Under the pieces are notes generated by a model. It ran no database searches, was not told where the DNA came from, and saw only the letters and a list, made by a program, of their open reading frames with translations. Below are positions 17,933-27,040 of a stretch of 64,000 nt of DNA, piece after piece. Made by a program: the position numbers and the translations under genes. The DNA comes from Pseudoalteromonas holothuriae (GTDB taxonomy: Bacteria; Pseudomonadota; Gammaproteobacteria; Enterobacterales; Alteromonadaceae), in contig NZ_CAMAPC010000001.1 of assembly GCF_945859825.1 (NCBI RefSeq), forward strand, positions 62,001-126,000, read 5' to 3'. Within the stretch, counting starts at the first letter, position 1. Every line of letters begins with the position of its first letter.

Positions 17933-18667
17933 TCATGGAGATTTTATCTGGTTTAACTGCTGGTAACGCCCGTCTTGTTTCATCGTATGTAGTATTTGAG
18001 CGAGCTGCTTAGCAAGGTTGGGGTGGCGAGTTTTATTGATATAAGTGTGTAATTTAATCTTAACTAATGGTGGGGTATGAATTTTTATATCTGAAAATTT
18101 TACAGGTGATAAGTTCAGCAACCTATTTGCGGTTGCATGACTGGTTACTGTAATATCAGCTCTATCCATACTGATTAACTGTATTGCTTGATGAAAATCA
18201 TCAACTAAAATTACGCCTTTAAAACGGGCCTGATTTTTGTCTAAAAATACCGTGCCACGCTCATAGGCAATAGTGTAACTTTGCATGCTTTGCCAGCCAT
18301 TAACAATGATATGTTCTTTGCCGATGACAGACTGATCTACAATGGCTATTGCTTCAGTCACTTGCTCAAGGTTAGGTAGTTTAGCCAAATCTAAGTTGCT
18401 AATACGAAATAACTCACCATCGACTTTACCGAGGTTTGCCCAGCTTAAACTTCGTTTGTTAGGCAGTGTGACAACCGTGAGTGCAAATCCTAATTCAGCC
18501 AATGCCGCGTTTAAAACTTGATTTGTTTTTTGATATAGCGGTGTTCTTGGATCATTGGTAGTAGCCAGAGTAATGGGTATAAGTGGCACCGATTTGCCGC
18601 CTGCTACAGGAGAATGCATGCACAAGAACAATAACCAAGCCCATACTAGGGAGCAAAATACTTTCAA
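17933..18667 (-). CDS. Periplasmic substrate-binding-like protein (SBP_bac_3 type)
   Basis: 244 residues with a signal peptide (FCSLVWAWLLFLCMHSPVAGG). The two-lobe pattern LALTTNDPRTPLYQ-like start, GELFRISNLDL, VDDFHQAIQLISMDRADI and the end LHTMKQDGRYQQLNQ matches the PBPb family found in Alteromonadales as stand-alone proteins without an ABC permease. Ligand unknown. Ends 20 bp from the MITE right end. A second family member lies at 58558-59322. Confidence 0.75.
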   Translation of the reverse strand: MKVFCSLVWAWLLFLCMHSPVAGGKSVPLIPITLATTNDPRTPLYQKTNQVLNAALAELGFALTVVTLPNKRSLSWANLGKVDGELFRISNLDLAKLPNLEQVTEAIAIVDQSVIGKEHIIVNGWQSMQSYTIAYERGTVFLDKNQARFKGVILVDDFHQAIQLISMDRADITVTSHATANRLLNLSPVKFSDIKIHTPPLVKIKLHTYINKTRHPNLAKQLAQILHTMKQDGRYQQLNQIKSP

Positions 18668-18824
18668 TGTAGGTAATAAAATCGCATCTGAGGTATCAAT
18701 GAGTATAGGCTGATTACATTTAGATTTTTAATTAGGGGGAAATAAAATGCGTGCCTAAATTGAGACTAAAGCTTTCTGCCACTTTGCCGTTATAAAGCAG
18801 TTAACAACCTTCTAAGGATAGACA

Positions 18825-19331
18825 ATGAAAGTAAGTACTTATACACCTAGTTTTACTACAAAAAATAGTGAGCTTTATTTCAACAAGAAAGTTAAAAGTG
18901 ACAGTGAAAATGAGCAAACTTCAGAGCATGCAAAGGAAGCTGTACTCACCCAAAAGTGGGATGAAATTGCAAGTGGATATAAGAAAAGCAATCCAGCATT
19001 CAAAGCAGATTATGAAAACCTAGAAGAAGCTTTAGGAGTAATCAAAGCGCAAATAGAGCGGCTTCAAGAACAGATAAATAAGTTAAAAACCTCTCCTATA
19101 CAAAGGGGTTTACGTCTTAATTCTGAATATCAAAGTGAAACACAATTAGGGCAAATACTTCACCAACATATAGGTGCTCGAGAGTACCAAGACAGCAGTG
19201 AGCAAGCCCAAATAGATGCGCTTGAGCAGCAGCTAGGTGAATTTAAAGCACAAGAAGCGCAAATAAAAGCTAATATGTATCACATGATAGAAGAAGAAGG
19301 TAAGCGCTTAGAGCAAGAGCAGCGAAGATAG
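18825..19331 (+). CDS. Hypothetical coiled-coil protein
   Basis: 168 residues, no signal peptide, no membrane segment. Two heptad-rich stretches (about 64-90: LEEALGVIKAQIERLQEQINK; about 126-168: QIDALEQQLGEFKAQEAQIKA and a charged tail) flank a polar linker. AAGGATAGACAATG gives a good start. It faintly resembles FlxA-like short coiled-coil proteins; I do not recognise it with certainty. Confidence 0.6.
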   Translation: MKVSTYTPSFTTKNSELYFNKKVKSDSENEQTSEHAKEAVLTQKWDEIASGYKKSNPAFKADYENLEEALGVIKAQIERLQEQINKLKTSPIQRGLRLNSEYQSETQLGQILHQHIGAREYQDSSEQAQIDALEQQLGEFKAQEAQIKANMYHMIEEEGKRLEQEQRR

Positions 19332-19393
19332 CGATAATTCCGTACCTTGCACTGCCAAGTTAGGGGTTGTTAATTAACAATGCATAATGCGAT

Positions 19394-19753
19394 TTATTTG
19401 CTATTTTTTACAGCCGCAACAATTGATACTTCAACCAATAACTCAGGCCGAGCCATAGCCGCTTGCACACAGGCTCTTGCAGGAGCGTAGCCTTCAGGTA
19501 TCCACGCATCCCATACGTCATTCATTTTTGCAAAATATTGCATATCACTGATATACACCGTAGCACTGAGCAGGTGATATTTGTCGCTGTTTGCTTGAGC
19601 AAGTAAGTCATCCACCTTAGCGAGCATAGTTTGAGTTTGTTCTGTAATATCCTGTGAGGCATCGCTGCATACCTGACCGCACAAATAGATAGTATTGTTG
19701 TGGGTTACAATACGGCTCATACGTTGGTTAGTGTGTTGGCGTGTAATAGTCAT
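19394..19753 (-). CDS. RidA-family (YjgF/YER057c) deaminase
   Basis: About 119 residues from ATG at 19753, preceded by AGGAC at a good distance; the longer frame to 19810 adds a poor N-terminus. RidA proteins hydrolyse reactive enamine/imine intermediates. Motifs: YLCGQVCSDASQDITEQTQTML, VYISDMQYFAKMNDVWD and RACVQAAMARPELLVEVSIVA, which keeps the Arg that binds the substrate carboxylate in active family members. Likely cytosolic and monocistronic. Confidence 0.85.
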   Translation of the reverse strand: MTITRQHTNQRMSRIVTHNNTIYLCGQVCSDASQDITEQTQTMLAKVDDLLAQANSDKYHLLSATVYISDMQYFAKMNDVWDAWIPEGYAPARACVQAAMARPELLVEVSIVAAVKNSK

Positions 19754-19871
19754 AAAGTTGTCCTTTAGAAAGCGTCGTTTTAACGCTAGGTGATACATTC
19801 TGCTTAACATGATAGCGCAGCTGCATGTGTTAAAGAATGTATCACTTAGGTTTTTGGGTTGCTAAGGTAGC

Positions 19872-20010
19872 ATACTAATTTTATTAAAACATGAGTCATT
19901 TTAGCGAGTAAAATGACTCATTAACCGCGTTAAAAATGACTGATGTAGAATAGCGACATACCGAAATTTTTATCTAGCTAATAAGCCATTTATTTAATGT
20001 AATTGGTATA
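19872..20010. repeat. Dispersed repeat, copy A (TATACCAATT family)
   Basis: About 139 bp beginning ATACTAATTTTATTAAAAC and ending AATTGGTATA, complementary ends as in a non-autonomous element. Inside, ATGAGTCATTTTA (19891-19903) and TAAAATGACTCAT (19909-19921) form a perfect 13-bp stem with loop GCGAG. The core TAGCGAG...ATGACTCATTAAC recurs at 33511 and 59432. Confidence 0.7.
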
Positions 20011-20092
20011 ACTCGTTTTAGCTGTGGATAGCAAGTAACGTGAGTTACAAAGTACTTTCTATTTTAAAACGCTTATCCAAACCTGAGTTTAA

Positions 20093-20395
20093 CTACTTAA
20101 TATCTACTTCTATGGTGGTGCCATAATTACTGCCGCCCAGTACACTGACAAAATACCAACCTGTCTGCAGGCCATCTAAACGAAGATATTTGCTATTGTT
20201 GCTTAGTTGGGAGGTAAAGTCATACATGTGGCGACTAGGCCAAAATTATCCAGTAAAGATATCGCTACTGCCGGAACCATGCTGGGCATGGATCTTAATT
20301 TGGCTTGCTCACTTTGATATTAAAAGTGTGCTTCACCGGAGCCAACACAGGCTGGTTGTTCATCAAATAGCTGACCATATTGTATGCTCGGGGTT
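20093..20395 (-). pseudogene. Decayed PPC-type (pre-peptidase C-terminal) domain remnant
   Basis: On the minus strand a broken frame reads HAQHGSGSSDIFTG, then after indels MYDFTSQLSNNSKYLRLDGL and QTGWYFVSVLGGSNYGTTIE to a stop at 20093. The pattern (YLRLDGLQTGWYFVSVLG) is that of the C-terminal PPC beta-sandwich found on secreted proteases. Upstream residues (NIKVSKPN) are in another frame. At least two frameshifts are needed, so this is a fragment of a lost secreted enzyme. Confidence 0.5.
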
Positions 20396-20407
20396 GTTAA
20401 GCATTGA

Positions 20408-21352
20408 TTAGCAATTGGTTTTTGTCATTCCAGCGCCAGTACCTGGACCAATTTGGGGAAACGAAAGACGGTGATAATTAGATACCTTGGTTTGGGTAAA
20501 GCTATCCGTATTGTGACAACCAATACACTGAGTTGGGATAAAGCTTGGTGGCTCCCCACCATCAGAAGGAGGTGGGGGCAGGTAAAGATATAAATAAGCC
20601 CCGCGTTTTTGAGACTCTGTAATGGCCGACTTATTACCTTTGATGTAGTCAAATCAAGGATTTTCAGTAAAGTTCATTGATTGTTGGTAAGCGGCAATCG
20701 CCTTCATAATGTTATTGTTGGTTACCAACTCCTCATCAGGCTCATTGGTTTGTCCATACACATCTTCAAATAATTCTCGCCAATGGTTTTTAAATAACTC
20801 ACCATTTGTGACAGCAGGAAAGCGAGATTGAGCGGCAAGTAAGCAGCCACCAGTATTTGGGTACGGTACATCGGCTGTGCTGATCCCTTTTTCTGGTGCC
20901 AGCCAGTCTAAAAATTCTACTCTGGCGTCACGAAATAAGCTGTGCTTTTCAGTCCATGCATTGAAAATGGTGGGGGGAGTTGCGAGGCACATAAAACTGA
21001 CCAGTCACGGTTTCTCTACCTGGTCCTATCGTATCAGCCTCTTTTACCAGTGTGCCCACTGGTAACGCAAGGCCACCCCCACCACCTAAGTAAGGGTGAT
21101 GACAGCTTGCACAGGCAACATCCTGAGCGCTTTAGAGAAAAGCAATAGCTTACCAAGTTTTACTTCTGGGTCGTTTACTGATGGTATATTCACATTTGAG
21201 GTGAAATCCCCAATTAGTTCATGTTGCTTAATCAACTTTGCAAGTTTGTCGTCCAGACCTTCATTGTTTTGGAAAGTAGCTTCGTGAGCAAGTACATGGA
21301 GAGTAAACATGCAAAAGCTGGCAAGCAAAGCAATCCGTCTAGTTATTTCTAT
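20408..21352 (-). pseudogene. Broken di-haem cytochrome c peroxidase (CcpA/MauG family)
   Basis: From ATG 21352 (AAGGAAG upstream) there is a signal peptide, then LGKLLLFSKAL, haem site CASCH (coded at 21099-21113) with HHPYLGGGGGLALP, then TIFNAWTEKHSLF, and second haem site CIGCH (20513-20527). Defects: a -1 shift near 21119-21133, a +1 shift in a six-base G run at 20972-20977 (C on the coding strand), a TGA at 20654-20656 inside NP*FDYIKG where Trp is expected, and a missing C-terminal third (stop at 20408-20410). Intact relatives reduce peroxide or oxidise partner proteins in the periplasm. Several independent lesions make a sequencing artefact unlikely. Confidence 0.85.
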
Positions 21353-21655
21353 CATATTAGCTTCCTTTGAGATGAGGTTGGCCTCATTTTTCAACTTATA
21401 CCATCAACTTTTATTTGCAAAATATAAAATTAAAAAATTCCACTTGAAGTTAAGGTGTTGTTTTATTAAATTTTTTGTTTCTTTTATTGCATCGGTTGAT
21501 TTTTTGGTTAAATTTAGGTTAATTGATTTTGCGCATTTAAGAAGTCACAGAGTTGACTAAAGCACAATTATTGGTTAAAAAAACACCTACCTATGAGTTT
21601 GTTTATTACACACAGTGGTGCTTGAATACGGCTGCTCAAATAAGGATATTTTGAA

Positions 21656-23803
21656 ATGTTTTACCCGTTTTGTAGAGTTACCTTGCTGATCTTTGTTACG
21701 GTTTTAAGTTCATGTAAAACAATCGACGAAGGAGAGATTGATTATGTGCGCACTGTTAATGGGCTTACAACCGCATCGACAAATAAAGAAGTTTGTAGCA
21801 TGAAGTTACACCAGCAGTCATTGCAAACTCGTGATGGCTATACACGCAATTGCTATGAATCGCTACACCGTAAGTATGCAGATGTGCCTGCGATTAGAAA
21901 AGGTGAGTCAATATCAGTGCATCTGATGCAAGCGTTTATTCAAGATGCCACCGAGTCTCGCTCATTGATGGAAAGAGTGCGTGCAGTGGCATCTAATGCT
22001 GAAGTTACCGTGATTGCTAATGTGTGTGAGCAAGGTATTAAAGGCTGTGGTTTAGAATTTGGCCCAAGTACAGATACCAAAGGCAGAGTTATTTACTTTT
22101 CTAACGGAGTAAAAGCTAAGCAATATTTAAATTTCTCGTACTTACCTGTATATGGGCCAATTGAATATCAAGGTGGGCCGCTTATTGTTCAACTCGCTAT
22201 TATTGAACTAGATAACATGACAGAAGAACAAAAGGCTTTATTAACTAAACTAGCTGAGATAGGAAAACAAAAATTTGCGCCAGCAAGTGATGTACTATCT
22301 GTGCTAGATGGCTTAGGTTCTAGTTTACTCAGTGGTGGGGGTGATGATGTCGTATTTAAATATACCTTTACAATGATGCCGGATGGTGCAGATAAGGGTT
22401 ATCCATTTCCCACTATATCAGCAGGTAACTTTGCGTTTGTTAAGAAAAAAACAGTTGAGTTAGAACAAGAAAAACAAATATGGGATGAACTTAAATTTGA
22501 TAGTTTAACGGGGCGGCTTGTTAAGGGCTGTTCACAAGACGATGTTAAATTAAGCAAGCACCAGGTGATTGAAAAGAATAAGGTTAAAAAGCAATACGAT
22601 TATAATCCTTGCTCTGAGCCAAGTGATCAGTATTTATATGGCTATAAAGATTATCGTGATAACACATATATGACATTGCAGGTGCAATCTGGTTTTTCGC
22701 CTCGTACTTTAGATAAATCACAAACCTTAAATGAGTTATTAAGTGAGCTCTCAGGTAGCGAACCAAAGAGCGCTGAACAATTAGAAGGTGATATAAGTAA
22801 GCTAACGCAGGCTTACTACCAAGCAACAGCACTTGATAATTTAAGAGCGCCTATCTCTTCAATGGCTCAATACTCCAAAACTGGCGAGCAACTATTACTT
22901 GATCAATTTGAGATTGCTGCGCATATCTTTGAAAATACTTTAAAGCAGGCTATTAATGATACTAAATGTGATAATTCTAAACACAAGTGTCCTAAGTCGC
23001 TCACAGCTGAGCAAATATTAAAAGTGATTTCACATGGGCGCAACTTACTCACTCAATTAGGTTATCGTGGCGATTTAGATGAAGCGTTACCGTTGGACTT
23101 TTCACTTTTAAAATATGAGTCTAAAGCAACTGCAACAAATATAGCCTCGGTATTTATAAAAGCATATAAGCAATTTGAGCAAGCTCAGCGATATAATTGG
23201 TTCAGATCTTCATTAGTCAACATTACCAGAGAACTGTTAAAGTTAACGCACCTTTTAACTCGTGAGGAGTCGTTACTACCGAGCTCAGTAGAAAATGTAA
23301 AAGTGAAGCTAGATAAACTAATAGAGTCAATTCGACAGGAACAGGAGCGATTTATATTGACTCAGTGTAACGTAAAGCCAGACAAAGATGTTTGCCAGCG
23401 GATAATGAGTAGTGTGCAGCTTAGTATTATTAATCAAGATATGTTTGACTTTCTTCAAGTGCTGCCTGTATCGGGCACGAAGTGCCATGATAAAGGAATT
23501 AAATTGGCTCGACAAAGGCTTGCCTCATTTATCATAGGCAGTCACATTTCGCTTAGTGAATCGCAGCGATCATCTGCAAAAGAGGTGATTAAGAAAGTTA
23601 TTGAAAGTGAAAAAGCTTCTTTGACTGAGCAGCAAGTAGGCTTTAATAGGGCAACCCTAATAGAGTTATTTGATGAAAGGTTAGAGTTAGCTGTAAATAA
23701 GCAACAGTTGTTAACATTGACTAAGCATAACTTGTTGCCCCTTTCAGTTATCGATACCGACAATATCTCTAAATATGTTGGTTGCTTAATGAGCGGTAAA
23801 TAA
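21656..23803 (+). CDS. Large predicted lipoprotein of unknown function
   Basis: 715 residues. Signal peptide ending in lipobox LSSC with Cys20, so probably an outer-membrane lipoprotein. The N-terminal third contains many Cys (EVCSMKL, RNCYESL, NVCEQGIKGCG), a Gly-rich stretch SSLLSGGGDDVVFKYTF near 225, and the C-terminal half is helical and charged with further Cys pairs (CDNSKHKCPK; CNVKPDKDVC). AAGGA 10 bp before ATG supports the start. I recognise no family. It is convergent with the phospholipase-like gene; a hairpin lies between them. Confidence 0.65.
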   Translation: MFYPFCRVTLLIFVTVLSSCKTIDEGEIDYVRTVNGLTTASTNKEVCSMKLHQQSLQTRDGYTRNCYESLHRKYADVPAIRKGESISVHLMQAFIQDATESRSLMERVRAVASNAEVTVIANVCEQGIKGCGLEFGPSTDTKGRVIYFSNGVKAKQYLNFSYLPVYGPIEYQGGPLIVQLAIIELDNMTEEQKALLTKLAEIGKQKFAPASDVLSVLDGLGSSLLSGGGDDVVFKYTFTMMPDGADKGYPFPTISAGNFAFVKKKTVELEQEKQIWDELKFDSLTGRLVKGCSQDDVKLSKHQVIEKNKVKKQYDYNPCSEPSDQYLYGYKDYRDNTYMTLQVQSGFSPRTLDKSQTLNELLSELSGSEPKSAEQLEGDISKLTQAYYQATALDNLRAPISSMAQYSKTGEQLLLDQFEIAAHIFENTLKQAINDTKCDNSKHKCPKSLTAEQILKVISHGRNLLTQLGYRGDLDEALPLDFSLLKYESKATATNIASVFIKAYKQFEQAQRYNWFRSSLVNITRELLKLTHLLTREESLLPSSVENVKVKLDKLIESIRQEQERFILTQCNVKPDKDVCQRIMSSVQLSIINQDMFDFLQVLPVSGTKCHDKGIKLARQRLASFIIGSHISLSESQRSSAKEVIKKVIESEKASLTEQQVGFNRATLIELFDERLELAVNKQQLLTLTKHNLLPLSVIDTDNISKYVGCLMSGK

Positions 23804-23817
23804 ATGGCAGCTAGGCA

Positions 23818-23841
23818 GGGTCAACGTGTTTTCGTTGACCC
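23818..23841. terminator. Hairpin between convergent genes
   Basis: GGGTCAACG (23818-23826) pairs with CGTTGACCC (23833-23841) around TGTTTT. An A-run follows on the plus strand and no T-run follows on either strand, so it is not a textbook intrinsic terminator, but its place between convergent stops suggests a transcript end. Confidence 0.45.
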
Positions 23842-23850
23842 CAAAAAAGG

Positions 23851-25539
23851 TTATTCAATAATCCACTTTGCTGATGTGCTATTTGCATCACCATGGCGGT
23901 TTAAATGAATACCATTGGTATCATTATTGAGCCACATATATTGCTGCCAGTAGATGTTTTTTATATTCCAAACGCCACCTTGGTAAATGAATTGATAGGT
24001 TGCTTTATCCGGTGAGTTTACTAATTTGGCATATCCAGATGAGCGAGTACTGTAGCCAAAGAATAAGTTTGCGTTTAGTTTACTCCTTAAATAAAACGCC
24101 CCGTCTTGAGTCGGTACTTTAATAAACTCTGTGGCATCACCTGAATGAGCGACTAGTTTTGCGTCATTGTATAAGCCATCTTCGGCTTTTACTGGTTGAG
24201 TATTTAAGGCCGACTTTACGGTAATGATTTGACCGATGTCTGCAGATTGCTTTGGCGCTTGCCAGTCATTTGGTGGGATTTTCCATGTGAGTGATTTCCA
24301 ACGCCAGTTATATGGCATACTCATATGTGAGTCGTGCAAGTCTTCGTAACCAGGTTCTGCTTCTATGTTGTATAAACACTGGCGTCGTTCTGCATCTAAT
24401 TGTGCTACGCGCTCAAGTTGATTATCAGTACCTACATTTAGTGCCAACATACACTCTGCTAATGTTTTACCTAAGCCTGTTTCGTTGGGAGCTAACACGT
24501 AAGTATGATCGCGACGTTGTTGATTATCATACCAATTGAGCATGACTTGTTCATCAAATGAAAGCCAGTTATCAACCAATGTCTGTGCTTCTTGGCGCGC
24601 TACTTGTTCTCTTTGCTCTGGGTGAACCGCCATAGTGCGAATAAATGCTGCCCAAAGATCTTTACTCGCTTCTAATGCCACTAATGCAACGGGCTTCATG
24701 CTACTAGGCTTATAACTATTCCACGTTGAATCTAATCGAGTATCTTCATGCCAAATCACATCACCACTACTGAAGTTAAGTACGTCCTTGGTATCGTGGC
24801 TATGCTGTTCTGCACCTTCAGAGCATAAGTATGCTTTAACTTGCCAGATTTTTTCAAAGTTATCATTTGGTAACCTTACAGTATGTTCTGGGCTAAAGGA
24901 GTCTTGGAATAAATGAACTGCTCGGCCAAATAAAAAGTAGTTGTGATCCACTTCAGCTTGCGCTGAATAACCCCCCCCATCCCACACTTTAATACGTTTA
25001 TTTTGCGCCATAGCTGCATTAACAAAGTGTGTAATAAAGCGCTGCTGGCCTCGGCGAGCTGCGTCTACTCCACCTTGACCTGCTACGTCATCATAGCGAC
25101 GCATAAAGTGATCTTGTTGTAAATCTGCGGGTTCTTGTGAAATTGCGCTAAAACAATTTGGTCCGGTTGGATCTGTGCTGGCACTTGAAACGTTGAATCC
25201 AGCTATATCAACCCAGCGCTCACCTACAATTGCGGCGTAAATGTTATCAAAGCGTGGTTGATAGTGAATATTGTTATTGGTATATGCGCTAATGCGTTCA
25301 ATTTCTGTATAGGCAGTGCTTAAATCGATATTTTTAGCTAAACCATTTTGCCATGTTGGGCGAGGGTCGTTCGGATCTGGCGCAATTATGTGCTCGGCAT
25401 CTAATATTTCTAATGCTGCCGTGCGAGTTAGCCATTCATGACCCATTGGAATAGTACCGCTGCCGCCAAGTTGAGTAAAAGCAATGCTATTGGTTGAAGT
25501 TGCAAATGCCATCAGTAGGCAAAGACTCATTTTTTTCAT
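23851..25539 (-). CDS. Secreted zinc-phospholipase C/S1-P1 nuclease-like protein
   Basis: About 562 residues from ATG 25539, which begins a signal peptide (KKMSLCLLMAFATSTNSIA). The N-terminus GHEWLTRTAALEIL and the segment NYFLFGRAVHLFQDSFSPEH, with HxxxD and further His, resemble the tri-zinc phospholipase C/P1 nuclease fold. The last 130 residues (YLRSKLNANLFFGYSTRS...WNIKNIYWQQYMWLNN) look like a beta-trefoil-type binding domain. Together they suggest an exported lipase or nuclease with a targeting tail; the family call is by motif only. GGGA seven bases upstream supports this start. Confidence 0.55.
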   Translation of the reverse strand: MKKMSLCLLMAFATSTNSIAFTQLGGSGTIPMGHEWLTRTAALEILDAEHIIAPDPNDPRPTWQNGLAKNIDLSTAYTEIERISAYTNNNIHYQPRFDNIYAAIVGERWVDIAGFNVSSASTDPTGPNCFSAISQEPADLQQDHFMRRYDDVAGQGGVDAARRGQQRFITHFVNAAMAQNKRIKVWDGGGYSAQAEVDHNYFLFGRAVHLFQDSFSPEHTVRLPNDNFEKIWQVKAYLCSEGAEQHSHDTKDVLNFSSGDVIWHEDTRLDSTWNSYKPSSMKPVALVALEASKDLWAAFIRTMAVHPEQREQVARQEAQTLVDNWLSFDEQVMLNWYDNQQRRDHTYVLAPNETGLGKTLAECMLALNVGTDNQLERVAQLDAERRQCLYNIEAEPGYEDLHDSHMSMPYNWRWKSLTWKIPPNDWQAPKQSADIGQIITVKSALNTQPVKAEDGLYNDAKLVAHSGDATEFIKVPTQDGAFYLRSKLNANLFFGYSTRSSGYAKLVNSPDKATYQFIYQGGVWNIKNIYWQQYMWLNNDTNGIHLNRHGDANSTSAKWIIE

Positions 25540-25717
25540 GTATTTTCCCGTGTTAGTTATTTTTCTATAAATAAACATTCATTGAATGTTTGTTCGGGAA
25601 ACACTAATTGAATTAAATTAATATTACAAATATTTTACTATTGGTCTCTTTTGGTTACTTCTGTACGATAAGTACTACGTTCATTTTTGGGTTATTCTAT
25701 TTTTACTATTGTAAGGT

Positions 25718-26905
25718 TTATAAATAACTTAAAAGAACGCTTTTAGAGCTGCGTTTTAACTGAGCATAACGTTTACAGGGTACATACAAAGCAATAAGCA
25801 GTATCAACCACACTGCTACAGTCAAAATTAAACTAGCCTCATAGTTTGGTGGTAATTTTGATGAATCAAAAAACATATTGATGGGCTCACCGTATTTGAG
25901 CCAAGTATATAGTTGAGCACAACCATTTATGATAGGAACATGAATTAAATAAAAGAATAAGGGCACGGCACCAAAGACTTTAAGCCATGCTAGAGTTGGG
26001 TATAAACGCGCCTTATCAGTCATTTTTTCCAGTTGTGCCAATAGTACTAAACCAGGACCAAGCGTCATTAGTAAGTATTGTAGAGAAGGGGGGTATTTGT
26101 GAGTATCTAAAAATGAGAGTATGGATGTAATGGCACTATCTTGTGGATTAAAAAGAGTGGGGTCGCCGTAAATATTCGATACTCTTAGTAAAATAAAAAC
26201 CATGGTAAAGCACAAACCCAATCGAGTAAGGTATTTTATTCGTATTGTTTGTGGCCATAAGTAAGCTTGACCTAATACATAACCAAGTGCCATCACACTA
26301 AACCATGGGATTAACGGATACGCAACGTAGATATTAAGTGTATTGTTGTATAAGTTAATCGCGCCAGGGCTGTGTAAAAGTGTCCAAAGCCACTCAAAAT
26401 TGACTAGTGTTTGTGTCATTTCTATATCATCAAATGCGTTGTGTATAAGCAAAATAGGCACAGTTAAGGTGAGTATCCATTTTGGCTGCAAGTAAATAAG
26501 TGCAGATAACAACACCATTGACCAGCCTATGACCCAAATAACTTGTAATATGATAGTGTCGTAGTGTCCTTGCCAGCTTGGTGTTATCACTAACACTTCT
26601 AATAAAATAAGCCAAACGCCTCGGCTTAATAGAAAGTGACATAATTTGGTTTTATTTTGCACTTTTTGACCATATAAAAAAGCACTTATGCCCGTTAAAA
26701 ATACAAAAAGTGGGGCGCAAAAATGGGTGATCCAGCGGGTGAAAAACCATGTCCAATGGGTGTATTCTAGATCTGTTGGCGAAAATAGCGTAACGCCCCA
26801 AAAACCTCGAGTATGATCAAGGGCCATCAATACGATGATAAGTCCTCTTAAAATATCGATGGATGTTAATCTAGAAGACAATTGCTGCGTTGACGCATAA
26901 GACAT
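25718..26905 (-). CDS. DUF1624 / heparan-alpha-glucosaminide acetyltransferase-like membrane protein
   Basis: 395 residues with about ten helices. The N-terminus RLTSIDILRGLIIVLMALDHTRGFWG has the conserved DxxRG and D-H pair of this acyltransferase-like group, and helix 2 reads WITHFCAPLFVFLTGISAFLYG. Relatives move acetyl groups across membranes onto sugars. The substrate here is unknown. Monocistronic. Confidence 0.8.
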   Translation of the reverse strand: MSYASTQQLSSRLTSIDILRGLIIVLMALDHTRGFWGVTLFSPTDLEYTHWTWFFTRWITHFCAPLFVFLTGISAFLYGQKVQNKTKLCHFLLSRGVWLILLEVLVITPSWQGHYDTIILQVIWVIGWSMVLLSALIYLQPKWILTLTVPILLIHNAFDDIEMTQTLVNFEWLWTLLHSPGAINLYNNTLNIYVAYPLIPWFSVMALGYVLGQAYLWPQTIRIKYLTRLGLCFTMVFILLRVSNIYGDPTLFNPQDSAITSILSFLDTHKYPPSLQYLLMTLGPGLVLLAQLEKMTDKARLYPTLAWLKVFGAVPLFFYLIHVPIINGCAQLYTWLKYGEPINMFFDSSKLPPNYEASLILTVAVWLILLIALYVPCKRYAQLKRSSKSVLLSYL

Positions 26906-27040
26906 AGATGTTTACCTTAGTCGAGTTCCTTTCACACCTCAATTGGGTGAAGGTTGTACGATGTCCATTAAGCGTTAAGCATAGGAACAAATACTTTTTA
27001 TGTAAAGTATTTGTAAACTTGCATGGTTATCCAAATGGGC

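Noticed and set aside
20190..20411. 73-residue plus-strand frame
   Set aside because: Antisense shadow of the decayed PPC-domain remnant; no independent support.
21309..21560. 83-residue plus-strand frame upstream of the lipoprotein
   Set aside because: Overlaps the peroxidase remnant start antisense and has no signature.
23818..23841. Hairpin as a strong intrinsic terminator
   Set aside because: The stem is good but T-runs lie on the wrong side on both strands, so it was kept only as a weak call.
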